Numbered from the stretch's first letter, positions 41,991 to 51,884 are shown. The stretch is 64,000 bases of DNA from Microbulbifer sp. YPW1 (GCF_013367775.1 NZ_CP055157.1:2621001-2685000), one strand, 5' to 3'. Notes: generated from the sequence alone by a model not told the origin. Translations and numbers: made by a program.

Positions 41991-43100
41991 ATGCTTGCGA
42001 TTATTAGGGGTTGGATAAATCGCTATTTCAGCCAGGAAGAAGTGGTACTGCTGGTACTGCTATTGCTGGCCGCCATGATTGTGCTGGCGACACTGGGAGG
42101 CGTACTCGCCCCCGTGCTGGCGGCGCTGGTGATCGCCTTCCTGATGCAGGGGATGGTGCAGAGGTTGCAGTCGTGGAAAGTGCCGCACTGGCTGGCGGTA
42201 TCCATTGCCTGCCTGGTGCTGGTGGGAACCATTGTCGGCTTGCTGTTCGTGGTGATGCCGGTCATTTCGCGCCAGACCGTGCGTCTGTTCTCCGAGCTGC
42301 CGAACATGATCGACCGTGGCCAGGATCTGTTGCTGTTGCTGCCGGAGCAGTACCCGCGGCTGGTGACCGCCCAGCAGATCGACGAAATCTTTACTACCCT
42401 CGGCAGCGAGCTGGGAACACTGGGGCAGACGGTGCTCACGTTTTCCCTGGCCAACTTGCCGGTGCTCGCCGCGGTACTGATCTATCTGGTGGTGGTACCC
42501 ATTCTGGTGTTCTTTTTCCTCAAAGACTCCAACAAGCTGCTGGCCTGGTGCGCGTCGTTTCTCCCCAATCAGCGCCCCATGCTGCGCCAGATCTGGTACG
42601 AGATGAATGACCAGGTAGCCAACTACGTGCGCGGCAAGGTGATCGAGATCGCTATCGTGGCTTTGGTCAGCTACGTTGCATTCCTGCTGCTTGGGGTCAA
42701 CTACGCACTGCTGTTGGCCGTTGCGGTGGGGCTGTCGGTGCTGATTCCCTATATCGGGGCCGCAGTGGTAACCATTCCGGTGGCCGCCATTGGTCTTTTC
42801 CAGTGGGGCTGGAGCGGCGAGTTTTTCTGGCTGATGTTTGCCTACGGCATGATCCAGTTGCTGGATGGCAATGTGCTGGTGCCGGTTCTGTTTTCGGAGG
42901 CGGTCAACCTGCACCCGGTGGCGATTATTATGGCGGTGCTGGTGTTTGGCGGCATCTGGGGGTTCTGGGGGGTGTTTTTCGCGATCCCGCTGGCAACCCT
43001 GGCCAAGGCAATTCTGAACGCCTGGCCCACCAGTGAGCACCAGGCCGAGTGGCAGGCCAGGCAGGCCGCGGAACAGCTGCCTTCGGAGCCCAGCGAGTAG
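41991..43100 (+). CDS. AI-2E/PerM-family membrane transporter
   Basis: A 369-residue inner-membrane protein with about seven to eight hydrophobic segments, among them VVLLVLLLLAAMIVLATLGG and LPVLAAVLIYLVVVPILVFF. The family signature region (VNYALLLAVAVGLSVLIPYIG; MIQLLDGNVLVPVLF) is present. Members export the autoinducer AI-2 (TqsA) or act in cell-wall or Na+/H+ traits; substrate is not given by sequence. ATG 41991 lacks a strong ribosome site. Downstream of the tusA-like gene on the same strand, probably cotranscribed. A short charged tail ends the protein. Confidence 0.88.
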   Translation: MLAIIRGWINRYFSQEEVVLLVLLLLAAMIVLATLGGVLAPVLAALVIAFLMQGMVQRLQSWKVPHWLAVSIACLVLVGTIVGLLFVVMPVISRQTVRLFSELPNMIDRGQDLLLLLPEQYPRLVTAQQIDEIFTTLGSELGTLGQTVLTFSLANLPVLAAVLIYLVVVPILVFFFLKDSNKLLAWCASFLPNQRPMLRQIWYEMNDQVANYVRGKVIEIAIVALVSYVAFLLLGVNYALLLAVAVGLSVLIPYIGAAVVTIPVAAIGLFQWGWSGEFFWLMFAYGMIQLLDGNVLVPVLFSEAVNLHPVAIIMAVLVFGGIWGFWGVFFAIPLATLAKAILNAWPTSEHQAEWQARQAAEQLPSEPSE

Positions 43101-43205
43101 CCCTTTTGCCGGCGATTGCGGGCTCTGTCTCGCAGCGCCGGTATTTGCTAGAGTTCGCCGCCTGATCCCGGGGGCCGCCCCTTGGTTAACCAATTAGGAA
43201 AGTCC

Positions 43206-44309
43206 ATGAGCCTTGCCGATAAAGTATTGGCCGTTAACAACGACCTGCCGATCCGCACAGACAAGCCTGTGCACAGTGGAAAAGTCCGCTCCGTCTACTG
43301 GCTGACCGAAGCCGACAGCCGTCGCCTTATCGAAGAGAAGGGTTACCCGGTTGCCGCCGATGCGCCACTGGCGGTAATGGTGATCTCCGACCGCATCTCC
43401 GCGTTCGACTGTATCTGGAAAGGTGAAGGCAATTTGCGCGGCGTTCCCGGCAAGGGCGCGGCACTCAATGCCATTGCCAACCACTGGTTCCGCCTGTTCA
43501 AGGAGCAGGGGCTGGCAGACAGCCATATCCTGGATATCCCGCACCCCGCCGTTTGGATTGTACAGAAGGCGCGTCCGGTAATGATCGAGGCCATCGCCCG
43601 TCAGTACATCACCGGCTCCATGTGGCGCGCCTACAGCAAGGGCGAGCGCGAGTTTTGCGGAATCCAGATTCCCGATGGTCTGAACAAGGATCAGAAACTG
43701 CCGGAGTTGCTGATTACCCCGTCTACCAAGGGGATTCTCAAAGGCATTCCCGGTGTGCCGGAAGCGGATGACGTGAATATCACCCGCAAGAATATCGAGG
43801 AAAACTTCGCGGTATTCAATTTCCGCAGTGCCGACGACATCGCCCGCTATGAGCAATTGCTGAAAGAGGGCTTCGACGTTATTTCCGCAGAGCTGGAAAA
43901 ACTGGATCAGGTGTTTGTCGATACCAAGTTCGAATTCGGTTATGTCACCGATGCGCAAGGTGTGGACAAACTGATCTACATGGACGAAGTGGGCACCCCG
44001 GATTCCTCCCGTATCTGGGATGGTGAGCAGTACCGCAATGGCAAAGTGGTGGAAAACTCCAAAGAGGGATTCCGCCAGGCGTTGCTGAACCATTTCCCGG
44101 ATCCGGATATCCTGCTGAACAAGGACCGTATGGACGAGCGCGAAGCACTGGCTCGCGACAACGAACTGCCGGAATCCATGTTGATGGATGTGTCTGCCAC
44201 CTACGTGGGAATTGCAGAAAAGATCATCGGTGAGAAACTGGAAATCCCGGACAACCCGAAAGCGGAAATCATTCAGGTACTGCGCGACGGATATGGTCTG
44301 ATCGACTGA
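43206..44309 (+). CDS. purC: SAICAR synthase (long form)
   Basis: A 367-residue enzyme of purine synthesis that joins CAIR and aspartate with ATP to form [47 protein letters not shown] and [16 protein letters not shown] are family motifs. The length is well above the about 237 residues of E. coli PurC and matches the longer type found in Shewanella and relatives. ATG 43206 has AGGAAA 6 nt upstream. Followed by a bidirectional terminator. Confidence 0.94.
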   Translation: MSLADKVLAVNNDLPIRTDKPVHSGKVRSVYWLTEADSRRLIEEKGYPVAADAPLAVMVISDRISAFDCIWKGEGNLRGVPGKGAALNAIANHWFRLFKEQGLADSHILDIPHPAVWIVQKARPVMIEAIARQYITGSMWRAYSKGEREFCGIQIPDGLNKDQKLPELLITPSTKGILKGIPGVPEADDVNITRKNIEENFAVFNFRSADDIARYEQLLKEGFDVISAELEKLDQVFVDTKFEFGYVTDAQGVDKLIYMDEVGTPDSSRIWDGEQYRNGKVVENSKEGFRQALLNHFPDPDILLNKDRMDEREALARDNELPESMLMDVSATYVGIAEKIIGEKLEIPDNPKAEIIQVLRDGYGLID

Positions 44310-44357
44310 GGTACCCGTCTCGGTTTCCGCTCAGGTGGAAAGCGCAAACTGCACACA

Positions 44358-44390
44358 CAAAAAAACCCGGCAATCTGCCGGGCTTTTTGT
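44358..44390. terminator. Bidirectional terminator between purC and aminotransferase
   Basis: An A-tract, CCCGGCA-ATC-TGCCGGG (44366-44382) and a T-tract (44384-44388). The 7-bp GC stem with A/T flanks serves the convergent genes ending at 44309 and 44408. Confidence 0.9.
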
Positions 44391-44407
44391 GTCTCGAAAA
44401 AGACCAA

Positions 44408-45682
44408 TCAGGCTGCCTGCAGTGCCTTGCGCACGCTCGCCAGCTTCACACACAGCACAAATACCGACATCGCAGTATCCAGCTCTTCCAGCGGAGGGAA
44501 GCTGGGGGCGATGCGGATATTGGTGTTTTCCGGATCCTTGCCGTAAGGGAAGGTGGCACCGGCAGGGGTCAGCTTGACACCGGCCTCTGCCGACAGTCTA
44601 ACCACTTCAGAGGCGACGTCCGGACGGGTGTTGAAGGAAACGAAATACCCCCCCTTGGGGGTTTCCCATTCACCCAGGTCGCTGTCGGCAAAATTCTTGT
44701 CCAGGTGTTCCAGTACACAGGCGAATTTGGGACGCAGGATTTCCGCGTGCTTTTGCATATGTTCCTTCAGCTGGGTCAGTTCCGGGAACAGGCGCACATG
44801 ACGCAGCTGATTCACCTTGTCCGGGCCGATGGTCATGGCGGACATCTGCTGTTTCAGGGAAGCCAGGTTGGCGGGGCTGGCGCTGACGAACGCCACACCG
44901 GCGCCGGCGTGGGTCACCTTGGAAGTGGAGGCAAACTGCAGCACGGAGTCCGCGGTGTCGTTGCCCAGCGCAGCTTCGCGAATGTTCGGCAGTTTTACCT
45001 GGTGGTCCAGGTCGTGGATGGCATAGGCGTTATCCCAGAAAATACGGAAGCCCGGGTTGGCGATTTTGCCCAGCTGCGCCAGGCGATCCACGGTGTCTTC
45101 ATCGTAGGTCACGCCGGTGGGGTTGGAGAACTTGGGTACGCACCACAGGCCGATGATCTGATCGTCTTCGCGAATTTTCTGTTCCAGCACGTCCATGTCC
45201 GGACCGGTGGCGGTCATCGGCACGGTTTCCATGGCAATGCCAAGTTGCTCGCAGATGGAGAAGTGACGGTCGTAGCCGGGGACCGGGCACAGGAACTTGG
45301 GCGCACGCATTTCTTTCCACGGCTGGTTGCCGGCAAAGCCGAACAGGTAGCCAGTGAGTACCGCGTGATACATCATCGTCAGGGAGCTGTTGCCCCCGGC
45401 GAGCACTTCTTCAAATGGCACCTGCAGGATATCGGCGCCCAGTTCGCGAGCGGCGGCGATACCTTCGAGGCCGCCGTAGTTGCGCGTATCGGTACCATCG
45501 GGTGCGCGGTAGTCACCATTGAGAATGCCGTCGAGTCCGTCGGACAGGCTCAGCTGATCGGCCGCCGGTTTACCGCGGGTAATATCCAGGCTCAGGTTGT
45601 GCTGGCAAATGCGCTGGTACTGTTGCTCCAGCTCTTGTTCCCACTGTTGCAGCTGTTCGCGTTGGGCGGTATCGATACGCAC
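44408..45682 (-). CDS. Class I aminotransferase, aspartate subgroup Ic
   Basis: A 424-residue PLP enzyme of the Asp_aminotransf (PF12897-type) group found in actinobacteria and many proteobacteria. DITRGKPAADQLSLS near the start, GGNSSLTMMYH, PKFSNPTGVTYDEDT, WDNAYAIHDL and ASTSKVTHAGAGVAF (with the PLP lysine) are diagnostic. Structure work on this group shows aspartate aminotransferase activity. GTG 45682 is the start with AGGA 7 nt upstream. The gene is separate from the AruH-like enzyme at 16438 and clearly from another branch. Confidence 0.88.
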   Translation of the reverse strand: MRIDTAQREQLQQWEQELEQQYQRICQHNLSLDITRGKPAADQLSLSDGLDGILNGDYRAPDGTDTRNYGGLEGIAAARELGADILQVPFEEVLAGGNSSLTMMYHAVLTGYLFGFAGNQPWKEMRAPKFLCPVPGYDRHFSICEQLGIAMETVPMTATGPDMDVLEQKIREDDQIIGLWCVPKFSNPTGVTYDEDTVDRLAQLGKIANPGFRIFWDNAYAIHDLDHQVKLPNIREAALGNDTADSVLQFASTSKVTHAGAGVAFVSASPANLASLKQQMSAMTIGPDKVNQLRHVRLFPELTQLKEHMQKHAEILRPKFACVLEHLDKNFADSDLGEWETPKGGYFVSFNTRPDVASEVVRLSAEAGVKLTPAGATFPYGKDPENTNIRIAPSFPPLEELDTAMSVFVLCVKLASVRKALQAA

Positions 45683-45854
45683 GGAAAATCCTCATTATGG
45701 CGGTTGAACTTGCGGTGTGGAGCTTATCAGTCACGGGCGGATTACGTCATGTTTTCTGACGCTTTTTTAACGCAATTCCCGGTAAAAATAGTGGTTGCCG
45801 GCAGATAATTTGTTTCGCATGAAACCGACTGGCGTTTTTACGCGACGACTTAAG

Positions 45855-46718
45855 TCAGTGCTCTTGCGCGGCGAGAATACGGAAGTCCGAGGCGTACTCG
45901 AGGAGGGTAGTTTTTAGGTGGGCTCGCTGTTGCGGTGTGGCGCTTTTCAGTATTTCGGCGCCGAGATTCCGGGCCTGGGCGCGCAGTTGTTCCTGCATCT
46001 GACGGTATTCTTCCGACCACAGTGACTGCGGGTCGATAAGCATTTCCCTGAGTTGTTTCTCGTAACCCTGGGGTTTACTGCGCAACGTGCTGATAAACGC
46101 GTTGGCCCATTTCTCGCGCTGGGCGTCGCGGCGTTTCGGGTCGAAGCGGGTGGTGTCCAGCTGGTGGTCGATCATGGCGTCCTGCTCGCTGGTCAGGTCG
46201 CCGAGCCAGCGCTTCGCTTCCTTGCGGAACTGCTTTTCCCGTTTGTGCTTGGATTTTTCCCACTTTTTCAGGGACTCCTCCCGTTCTTCGCGAACGTTTT
46301 CCGCCAGCTGGTCGATTTGCTTGTCATTCATCTGTATCACCAGTGGCAATAGCAGATCACTCAGCATCACTACCGAACTGTGCCAGAAGGTATCTACCTG
46401 CTTTTCGATTTCGATCAGCTTTGCGGGTGTGGTGGCGGCCGGATCATCGACATTGCCGGCGAGCGTTTCCAGATAGTCCGCGTAGCGCGGCAGCTGTGTC
46501 TGGCGGTGCCAGCGGTGAAACTCGTCCACACGCTGGGAGAGAAGGTCTTCCTGGGTGCCATCGAGATCCAGGTACTTGTTGATGTTGCGGTCCATCCACC
46601 AGTCCAGGTGCCCGTAGACCAGACGCACGCTGGAGCAGCCGCCAACCAGCAATAAGGCGACAAGCAGCAGGGCGCTGATGGTGCGGGTGAGGGCGGTGTG
46701 GCGATGGTGGAGATTCAT
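45855..46718 (-). CDS. DUF6279-type lipoprotein
   Basis: A 287-residue predicted lipoprotein. A hydrophobic leader (TISALLLVALLLVGGC) ends in a lipobox with Cys at about 28. The mature protein is helical, rich in charged residues (EESLKKWEKSKHKREKQFRKE split by short runs), with aromatic WWMDRNINKYLDLD near the start. This pattern matches DUF6279, widespread in marine gammaproteobacteria and without assigned function. It is 44 bp downstream of the phosphate-binding/OmpA gene on the same strand, hence perhaps coexpressed, and both are envelope proteins. Confidence 0.8.
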   Translation of the reverse strand: MNLHHRHTALTRTISALLLVALLLVGGCSSVRLVYGHLDWWMDRNINKYLDLDGTQEDLLSQRVDEFHRWHRQTQLPRYADYLETLAGNVDDPAATTPAKLIEIEKQVDTFWHSSVVMLSDLLLPLVIQMNDKQIDQLAENVREEREESLKKWEKSKHKREKQFRKEAKRWLGDLTSEQDAMIDHQLDTTRFDPKRRDAQREKWANAFISTLRSKPQGYEKQLREMLIDPQSLWSEEYRQMQEQLRAQARNLGAEILKSATPQQRAHLKTTLLEYASDFRILAAQEH

Positions 46719-46762
46719 GGCGATAAATATAGCCGCTGGCCGTGAACCTCGCTGTCTGCCGG

Positions 46763-48106
46763 TCAGTTAATCCAGACTTCCACCCGGCTGTTTTTCACGG
46801 GGGCCTGCTCGCTGTTGGGCGTCAGCGGTGCAAAGGCACCCACGGCCATGATCTGGCTGTCTCCCATCTCATGGTCTCTCAGCAGCGCTCCCTGTACCTT
46901 GAGTGCGCGAAAGCGGGAGATCAGATCGGATATGTTGCTGTTGGATTTGCGATCGGAGAAGCCCACCAGAGTTAGCGAGAGTGCCCGGTTCTGCTCTTCT
47001 GCCATAAAATCCTGCAGGCGGTGCAGATCGCGCAGGGCGCGGTTATCCAGTTCGGTACTGCCATCTGCGAAGCGGAAAGAGATGCTCAGGCGTGAGCCCT
47101 TTTCCATCAGCGCACGATAGTTCTGCGGGGCATTGGCGTAGGGTGCCATCTTCAGTGCCACCGGTGTGAGGTTGATAAAGCCGATCCGGGCGACGATCTG
47201 CTGTCCGGCGCGAGACTCCACGTGATGGATGAATCCCTCCACATGTGGATTGAAACGCGCGGGGTTGCGGTAGAGATACAGGCGTCGGGTGAGTGGAAAA
47301 TCCTCCGTGGCAATGATGCCCCGGTCGGGAACCACTGCGGCCAGATCGCCGGACTTGATCGCCACCTTGTGCAGGCCATCCGCATCGGCGTAGGGCAAAT
47401 AGCCGATAGCGCCGCGATCCCGCTGCACCAGTGCGCGGGTTTCGTGGTTGCCGGCAACTTCATGGATAAAGGAGGGGGTGGCACGGCTACCGCCAAATAC
47501 TTCGCCGTCAAAGGTGGCGCGGGTGCCGGACTCCATGTCCCGGTGCAGGGGGCGGATCGGCAGGTCGGGGCCGCCGAGTTGAGCCCAGTTGCGAATTTCG
47601 CCGCGGTAGATCTTTGCCAGCTGCGTCATGTCCAGCTGACTGATCGGGTTGTCCCGGTGAATGGTGACAACCAGCGCATCCAGGCCGATGACATGCTCTG
47701 CCTGGGGACTGGTGAGATTGCCGAAACGGGACAGCATGGCGACTTCCTCGGGTTTGATCTTGCGCGAGGCCATAGCAATATCCGCGGTGCCTTCATCCAG
47801 AGCCTTGAAGCCGGTGCTGGAGCCGAGGGCAATAATTGGCACCACCACTGGCTGGCCATTGAGGTTTGCGTGAATCCAGTGTTTTTCCCCCGCGCTGCGC
47901 TGGGTGATGTCAGTGGCACCCTGGGATTGCAGGTAACTTTTTACCTGTGCCGGTGCCAGGTCTGCGCCAATGGTGTTCGAGCCCGTCAGCCTGAACAGCA
48001 CTTTCGCCCCGTGATCATTGGCTACGGCGGTGTTAGATGTCAGCAGCCACAGCGCCACACTCCCTATTGTCATTAATATACGCTTGACGGTTTGGCAGCG
48101 TCCCAT
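46763..48106 (-). CDS. PstS-like substrate-binding domain fused to OmpA-like domain
   Basis: A 447-residue exported protein. The signal peptide (VKRILMTIGSVALWLLTSNTAVA) is followed by a type-2 periplasmic binding fold at about 35-320 with FRLTGSNTIG, LGSSTGFKAL, DIAMASRKI and DMESGTRATFD, which line the phosphate site in PstS. From about 335 a C-terminal OmpA/MotB domain (ISFRFADGS...VGFSDRKSNSN...SRFRALKVQ) retains the Asp and Arg expected to bind peptidoglycan. No permease genes adjoin, so a wall-anchored phosphate or anion sensor or scavenger is more likely than a classic ABC partner. GGGGG lies 5 nt before ATG 48106. Confidence 0.85.
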   Translation of the reverse strand: MGRCQTVKRILMTIGSVALWLLTSNTAVANDHGAKVLFRLTGSNTIGADLAPAQVKSYLQSQGATDITQRSAGEKHWIHANLNGQPVVVPIIALGSSTGFKALDEGTADIAMASRKIKPEEVAMLSRFGNLTSPQAEHVIGLDALVVTIHRDNPISQLDMTQLAKIYRGEIRNWAQLGGPDLPIRPLHRDMESGTRATFDGEVFGGSRATPSFIHEVAGNHETRALVQRDRGAIGYLPYADADGLHKVAIKSGDLAAVVPDRGIIATEDFPLTRRLYLYRNPARFNPHVEGFIHHVESRAGQQIVARIGFINLTPVALKMAPYANAPQNYRALMEKGSRLSISFRFADGSTELDNRALRDLHRLQDFMAEEQNRALSLTLVGFSDRKSNSNISDLISRFRALKVQGALLRDHEMGDSQIMAVGAFAPLTPNSEQAPVKNSRVEVWIN

Positions 48107-48564
48107 CGCTTCCCCCTATACTTCCTGATACTGGCCGGTTTGCGGTTGCTTGCTCCGCTGTTGTGTATTTCCGTTTGCGCGGGCGCGCGCTTTATCGCAG
48201 AAAAGTGTGACGAAGGTATTGCAATCAGTTTGAACTGGGTCGGTGGGTGATTGGTGTCGGCGGCCGGGACAGACAGCTATCCGGGCTGTTTGTTTTTTGT
48301 TCCCGGTTACCGTAGGCTGCGGGCTGCAGCGCACCAGTTGGCGAATTTTTCGCCGTTGAGCGCAAAGTCGACGGGCAAACCGCCGGATATTGGGGATTTT
48401 TTTTGAAAAAGGGCATGACAACGCTGTCATTTGTCTTGTAGTATTTCTCCTATATTGCACAGGCGCCATTCGAGGCGCCGGGCCGGACCTCCCTGGGGCG
48501 CAGAAATGCGGTGGGGATTCCGGTAAGGACACATAACAATAGAAAATCTTAGGGGCCGGATCAG
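48107..48564. other. Divergent promoter region before the nag operon
   Basis: About 458 bases without a supportable gene. It carries the palindromic operator at 48415-48430 and a candidate -10 (TATATT, 48451-48456). A GGCGAA/TTCGCC stem is at about 48341-48355. It must also supply the promoter of the leftward PstS/OmpA gene. Confidence 0.5.
48415..48430. promoter_or_regulatory. NagR-type operator upstream of nagK
   Basis: ATGACAACGCTGTCAT, a 16-bp near-perfect palindrome (one centre mismatch). It lies about 135 bp before nagK and 21 bp before a TATATT -10 candidate, a typical repressor position. The form matches the LacI-family NagR motif known for Shewanella and relatives (ATGACA-N4-TGTCAT). 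The same box occurs before pgi in the opposite orientation. Confidence 0.75.
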
Positions 48565-49515
48565 ATGGTTGCTTTGAGAGACAGCAGGGACATTCTCTAT
48601 GTTGGCGTTGATGGCGGTGGCAGTAAGTGCCGCGCGTCGATTTTCGATGCCGACAATCGCCTGCTGGGTACCGGAGTCTCCGGGCCCGCAAACCCCCTTC
48701 ATGGATATGCTCAGACCATAGACTCCATTGTGCGCTCTGCCGCGCTGGCAGTGTCCGATGCAGGTATGCCCGCAGAAACACTGGGCGAGCTGGTGGCCGG
48801 TGTCGGCCTGGCTGGCGTCAATATGCCCCGTCTCTATAACGAGATGAACGCCTGGGCACACCCCTTCAAGCAGATGTTCCTCACGACCGACCAGCACTCC
48901 GCCTGTCTCGGCGCACACCGCGGTGGCGACGGCGCGGTTATTATCGCTGGCACCGGTTCCGTGGGGTATTCCTGGGTCAACGGTCACAGCGAGATTGTCG
49001 GTGGTCACGGCTTCCCTCACGGCGATAAGGGCAGTGGTGCCTGGCTGGGTATGGAAGCGGTGAAGTACGTATTGATGGCCATGGAAGGGCTTGCCGCTGA
49101 ATCCATGCTGCAGCGCGAGGTGCAGAAAGCCCTGGGTACGGAAGATCCCTACGATGTGATCGAGCTGATGGCGGGTAAACCGTCCAGTCAGTACGCCAGG
49201 CTGGCGGTACCGGTGGTGGAATGTGCCGAGGCAGATTGCCCGGTTGCGGTGTCCATCATGCGCGATGGCGCCGCATACATCAGTGATCTTGCCGAGAAGC
49301 TGATGGAGAGCAAGCCGCCGCGTCTGGCCATGATTGGTGGCCTGGCGCCGCGTCTCAAGCCCTGGCTGAAGCCGCAGGTGGCGGAGCGGGTTTCCGATCC
49401 GCTGGATCCGCCGGAACTGGGCTGTGTCTATTTCGCCCAGCACTCCCTGGCGGCACTGGGTGACAGCGAAGTGCGGGCAGCAGAAGAAGCGGATGCGAAA
49501 GCGCTCTTTGGATAA
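48565..49515 (+). CDS. nagK: BadF-type N-acetylglucosamine/glucosamine kinase
   Basis: A 316-residue ASKHA-fold sugar kinase. YVGVDGGGSKC (phosphate 1) near residue 12, GTGSVGYS (phosphate 2), and GDKGSGAWLG are BadF/BadG/BcrA family motifs found in GlcNAc kinase NagK of Shewanella and in glucosamine kinase GspK of vibrios. Substrate follows from its place ahead of nagB-II, nagA and nagP; GlcNAc is most likely. It is the first gene after the operator at 48415. AGGGG lies about 10 nt before ATG 48565. Confidence 0.88.
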   Translation: MVALRDSRDILYVGVDGGGSKCRASIFDADNRLLGTGVSGPANPLHGYAQTIDSIVRSAALAVSDAGMPAETLGELVAGVGLAGVNMPRLYNEMNAWAHPFKQMFLTTDQHSACLGAHRGGDGAVIIAGTGSVGYSWVNGHSEIVGGHGFPHGDKGSGAWLGMEAVKYVLMAMEGLAAESMLQREVQKALGTEDPYDVIELMAGKPSSQYARLAVPVVECAEADCPVAVSIMRDGAAYISDLAEKLMESKPPRLAMIGGLAPRLKPWLKPQVAERVSDPLDPPELGCVYFAQHSLAALGDSEVRAAEEADAKALFG

Positions 49516-49585
49516 GCGCGCGCATTAGCTAGAACACACAGGTTGATAGACCACAAAAGTCATACGGATTTTACGGACAGATTTT

Positions 49586-50629
49586 ATGAGCGCAGTGACT
49601 CCCGCTGAGGCCAACAAGGTGGATGCTTCTATGGCGATGACAGTAATGGAAACCGAGGCCCGTGAGGCCCCGAGCCGGATTGCCGAGCAATTGAAGAACA
49701 ATGCCCCGATCATGGAAGCGCTGGGCGAACGCCTGCGCAACAAGCCGCCGCGCTTTGTGATGATCGTCGGCCGCGGCTCATCGGATCACGCCGGTGTATT
49801 TGCCAAGTACCTGATTGAAATTGAAACCGGTACGCCCACTTTTGCGGCCGCGCCGTCCGTATCCAGTGTGTACGGCAAGAAATTGAAACTCGAGGACGCG
49901 CTGGTCATCGTGATTTCCCAGTCCGGCCGCAGCCCGGACATCCTCGCCCAGGCGCAGATGGCAAAAGATGCCGGTGCCTACACCGTGGCGCTGGTGAACG
50001 ATGAAACCGCGCCAATCAAAGATATTGCCGACCAGGTTGTGCCCCTGAAGGCGGGGCCGGAACTGGCTGTTGCAGCCACCAAAAGCTACCTGTGCACGCT
50101 GTCCGCAGTATTGCAGCTGGTCGCCAACTGGACCCAGGACGCAGAGCTGAAGGCCGGTGTCGAGATGCTGCCCCAGACTCTGACCGACGCCATTGAGTCC
50201 GACGTGCAGCTGCGCCCGGAAGACCTGGCGGCGGTGAAAAACCTGGTGGTACTGGGGCGTGGCCCCGGCTACGGCATTACCCGCGAGCTGGCGCTGAAGC
50301 TGAAAGAAGTTTGCAGCGTACACGCAGAATCCTTCTCCAGTGCGGAATTCCTGCACGGCCCGGTAACCCTGGTGGAGCAGAAACTGACCGTGGTCAATGT
50401 GCCCATCGAGGATGAGTCTTATAAGGCGCACAGTGAGCAGATCGCCGACATCATCCGTCGCGGCGGCACCCTGATCAATCTGCATGTGCCGAGCAAAGGG
50501 GTGCACCCGCGCGTTGCGCCGCTGGCGCTGTTGCAGCGTTTCTACCTCGATGTGGCCCACGTTGCGGTTAGCCGGGGCATCAACCCCGATGAGCCGGCCG
50601 GCCTGAAAAAAGTCACCCAGACCGTTTGA
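49586..50629 (+). CDS. Glucosamine-6-phosphate deaminase, SIS type (NagB-II)
   Basis: A 347-residue protein with two SIS domains (about 50-190 and 215-345), akin to the isomerase half of GlmS but without the glutaminase domain. VGRGSSDHAG, ISQSGRSPDIL and LKEVCSVHAESFSSAEFLHGP are the sugar-phosphate sites. NagB-II catalyses glucosamine-6-phosphate to fructose-6-phosphate plus ammonia and replaces the unrelated NagB in Shewanella and others. Between nagK and nagA, 70 bp after the former. Confidence 0.9.
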   Translation: MSAVTPAEANKVDASMAMTVMETEAREAPSRIAEQLKNNAPIMEALGERLRNKPPRFVMIVGRGSSDHAGVFAKYLIEIETGTPTFAAAPSVSSVYGKKLKLEDALVIVISQSGRSPDILAQAQMAKDAGAYTVALVNDETAPIKDIADQVVPLKAGPELAVAATKSYLCTLSAVLQLVANWTQDAELKAGVEMLPQTLTDAIESDVQLRPEDLAAVKNLVVLGRGPGYGITRELALKLKEVCSVHAESFSSAEFLHGPVTLVEQKLTVVNVPIEDESYKAHSEQIADIIRRGGTLINLHVPSKGVHPRVAPLALLQRFYLDVAHVAVSRGINPDEPAGLKKVTQTV

Positions 50630-50675
50630 GTCTGGTTGATTGAATTCAGTGGCAAACGGCGGGAGCAGCGGGCAA

Positions 50676-51800
50676 GTGACACAGGCATTCATCGCACAAC
50701 AGTTATTCGACGGCGAGCAACTGCGCAGTGACGTTGCGCTGACCATTGAGGGCGGCAAGGTCGTTGCACTCGGTGGCGAAGCGGCAGCGGACGCAGTTTA
50801 TCTCAAGGGACTGCTCGCGCCGGGGCTGATCGATGTGCAGGTCAATGGTGGCGGTGGAGCGCTGTTCAACAACGACACCACCGTCAATGCACTGGGCAAG
50901 ATGTCCGCGGCTCACGCGCGTTTTGGAACCACTGGATTCATGCCCACCCTGATCACCGATCAGGTGGATGTAATGCAGCGTGCTGCGGATGCAGTGAGTG
51001 CCGCATTGAAAGAGGGCGTGCCCGGCGTGCTGGGGGTGCATTTTGAAGGTCCGCACCTGAGTACCCCGAAAAAAGGCACCCACGAAGAAAAGTTTATTCG
51101 TCCGCTCAGCGACGAGGAGCTGGCGATATACGCCCGCGAGGACCTCGGCCTGAAAATGGTCACCCTGGCGCCGGAAAATGTATCGCCAGCGGATATCCAG
51201 AAACTGGTCGATCTCGGTGTGAAGGTATGCCTGGGGCACTCCAACGCCGATGGCAAGACCGCGGCAGCGGCAGTTGCCGCCGGGGCAACCGGGTTTACCC
51301 ACCTGTACAACGCCATGTCGCCGCTGCATTCGCGGGATCCGGGTATGGTGGGCACCGCACTGATCAGCGATGGTTGCTGGTGCGGACTGATTGCGGATGG
51401 ACACCATGTTAGCGCCGAGGCCATGACCCTCGCGCTCAAGGCCAAGCCCCGCGGCAAGATTATGCTGGTGACCGATGCCATGTCCCTGGTGGGCAGCGAT
51501 GAAATGAGCTTCCCGCTCTTTGATCGTATCGTCACCCGCGATGGTGACAAGCTGACCTCCACCACCGGTGAGCTGGCAGGGTCCCATCTGGATATGATCG
51601 GTGCGGTGCGCAATATCCGCGACTGGTGCGGTGTCGAGCTGACCGAAGCCCTGCGTATGGCGGGGCTCTATCCCGCGCAATTTCTGGGGAGCGCAGGCGG
51701 GCGTATTCAGCAGGGTGCGCCAGCGGACTTGATTTTGATCGATGACGAACTTCAGGTTCAAAAGACCTGGATTAACGGACAGGAAGTTTTCACGGCTTAA
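50676..51800 (+). CDS. nagA: N-acetylglucosamine-6-phosphate deacetylase
   Basis: A 374-residue amidohydrolase that removes acetate from GlcNAc-6-phosphate. Motifs are VNGGGGALFN, HFEGPHLS (Glu metal ligand), CLGHSNADG, FTHLYNAMSPLHSRDPG and LVTDAMSLVG (catalytic Asp). The start is uncertain: GTG 50676 has GGGAG about 10 nt upstream and gives the normal length; TTG 50640 and GTG 50649 are upstream options. It follows nagB-II at 46 bp and precedes nagP. Confidence 0.93.
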   Translation: MTQAFIAQQLFDGEQLRSDVALTIEGGKVVALGGEAAADAVYLKGLLAPGLIDVQVNGGGGALFNNDTTVNALGKMSAAHARFGTTGFMPTLITDQVDVMQRAADAVSAALKEGVPGVLGVHFEGPHLSTPKKGTHEEKFIRPLSDEELAIYAREDLGLKMVTLAPENVSPADIQKLVDLGVKVCLGHSNADGKTAAAAVAAGATGFTHLYNAMSPLHSRDPGMVGTALISDGCWCGLIADGHHVSAEAMTLALKAKPRGKIMLVTDAMSLVGSDEMSFPLFDRIVTRDGDKLTSTTGELAGSHLDMIGAVRNIRDWCGVELTEALRMAGLYPAQFLGSAGGRIQQGAPADLILIDDELQVQKTWINGQEVFTA

Positions 51801-51884
51801 CTCCGTGCAAGGGCCTGCTCGAATTGATAACCGGGGAAGCACCCCGCAAGCCAGTAAGGCAAAACCATAATAAAAGGTGAGTCT

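Noticed and set aside
45745..45768. CGTCA/TGACG stem with T-run as a terminator
   Set aside because: The T-run serves only the plus strand, where no gene ends nearby; likely part of the aminotransferase promoter region.
48116..48781. 221-codon minus-strand frame across the nag promoter and nagK start
   Set aside because: Arg/Pro-rich low-quality translation that overlaps the operator and the kinase start; no family match.
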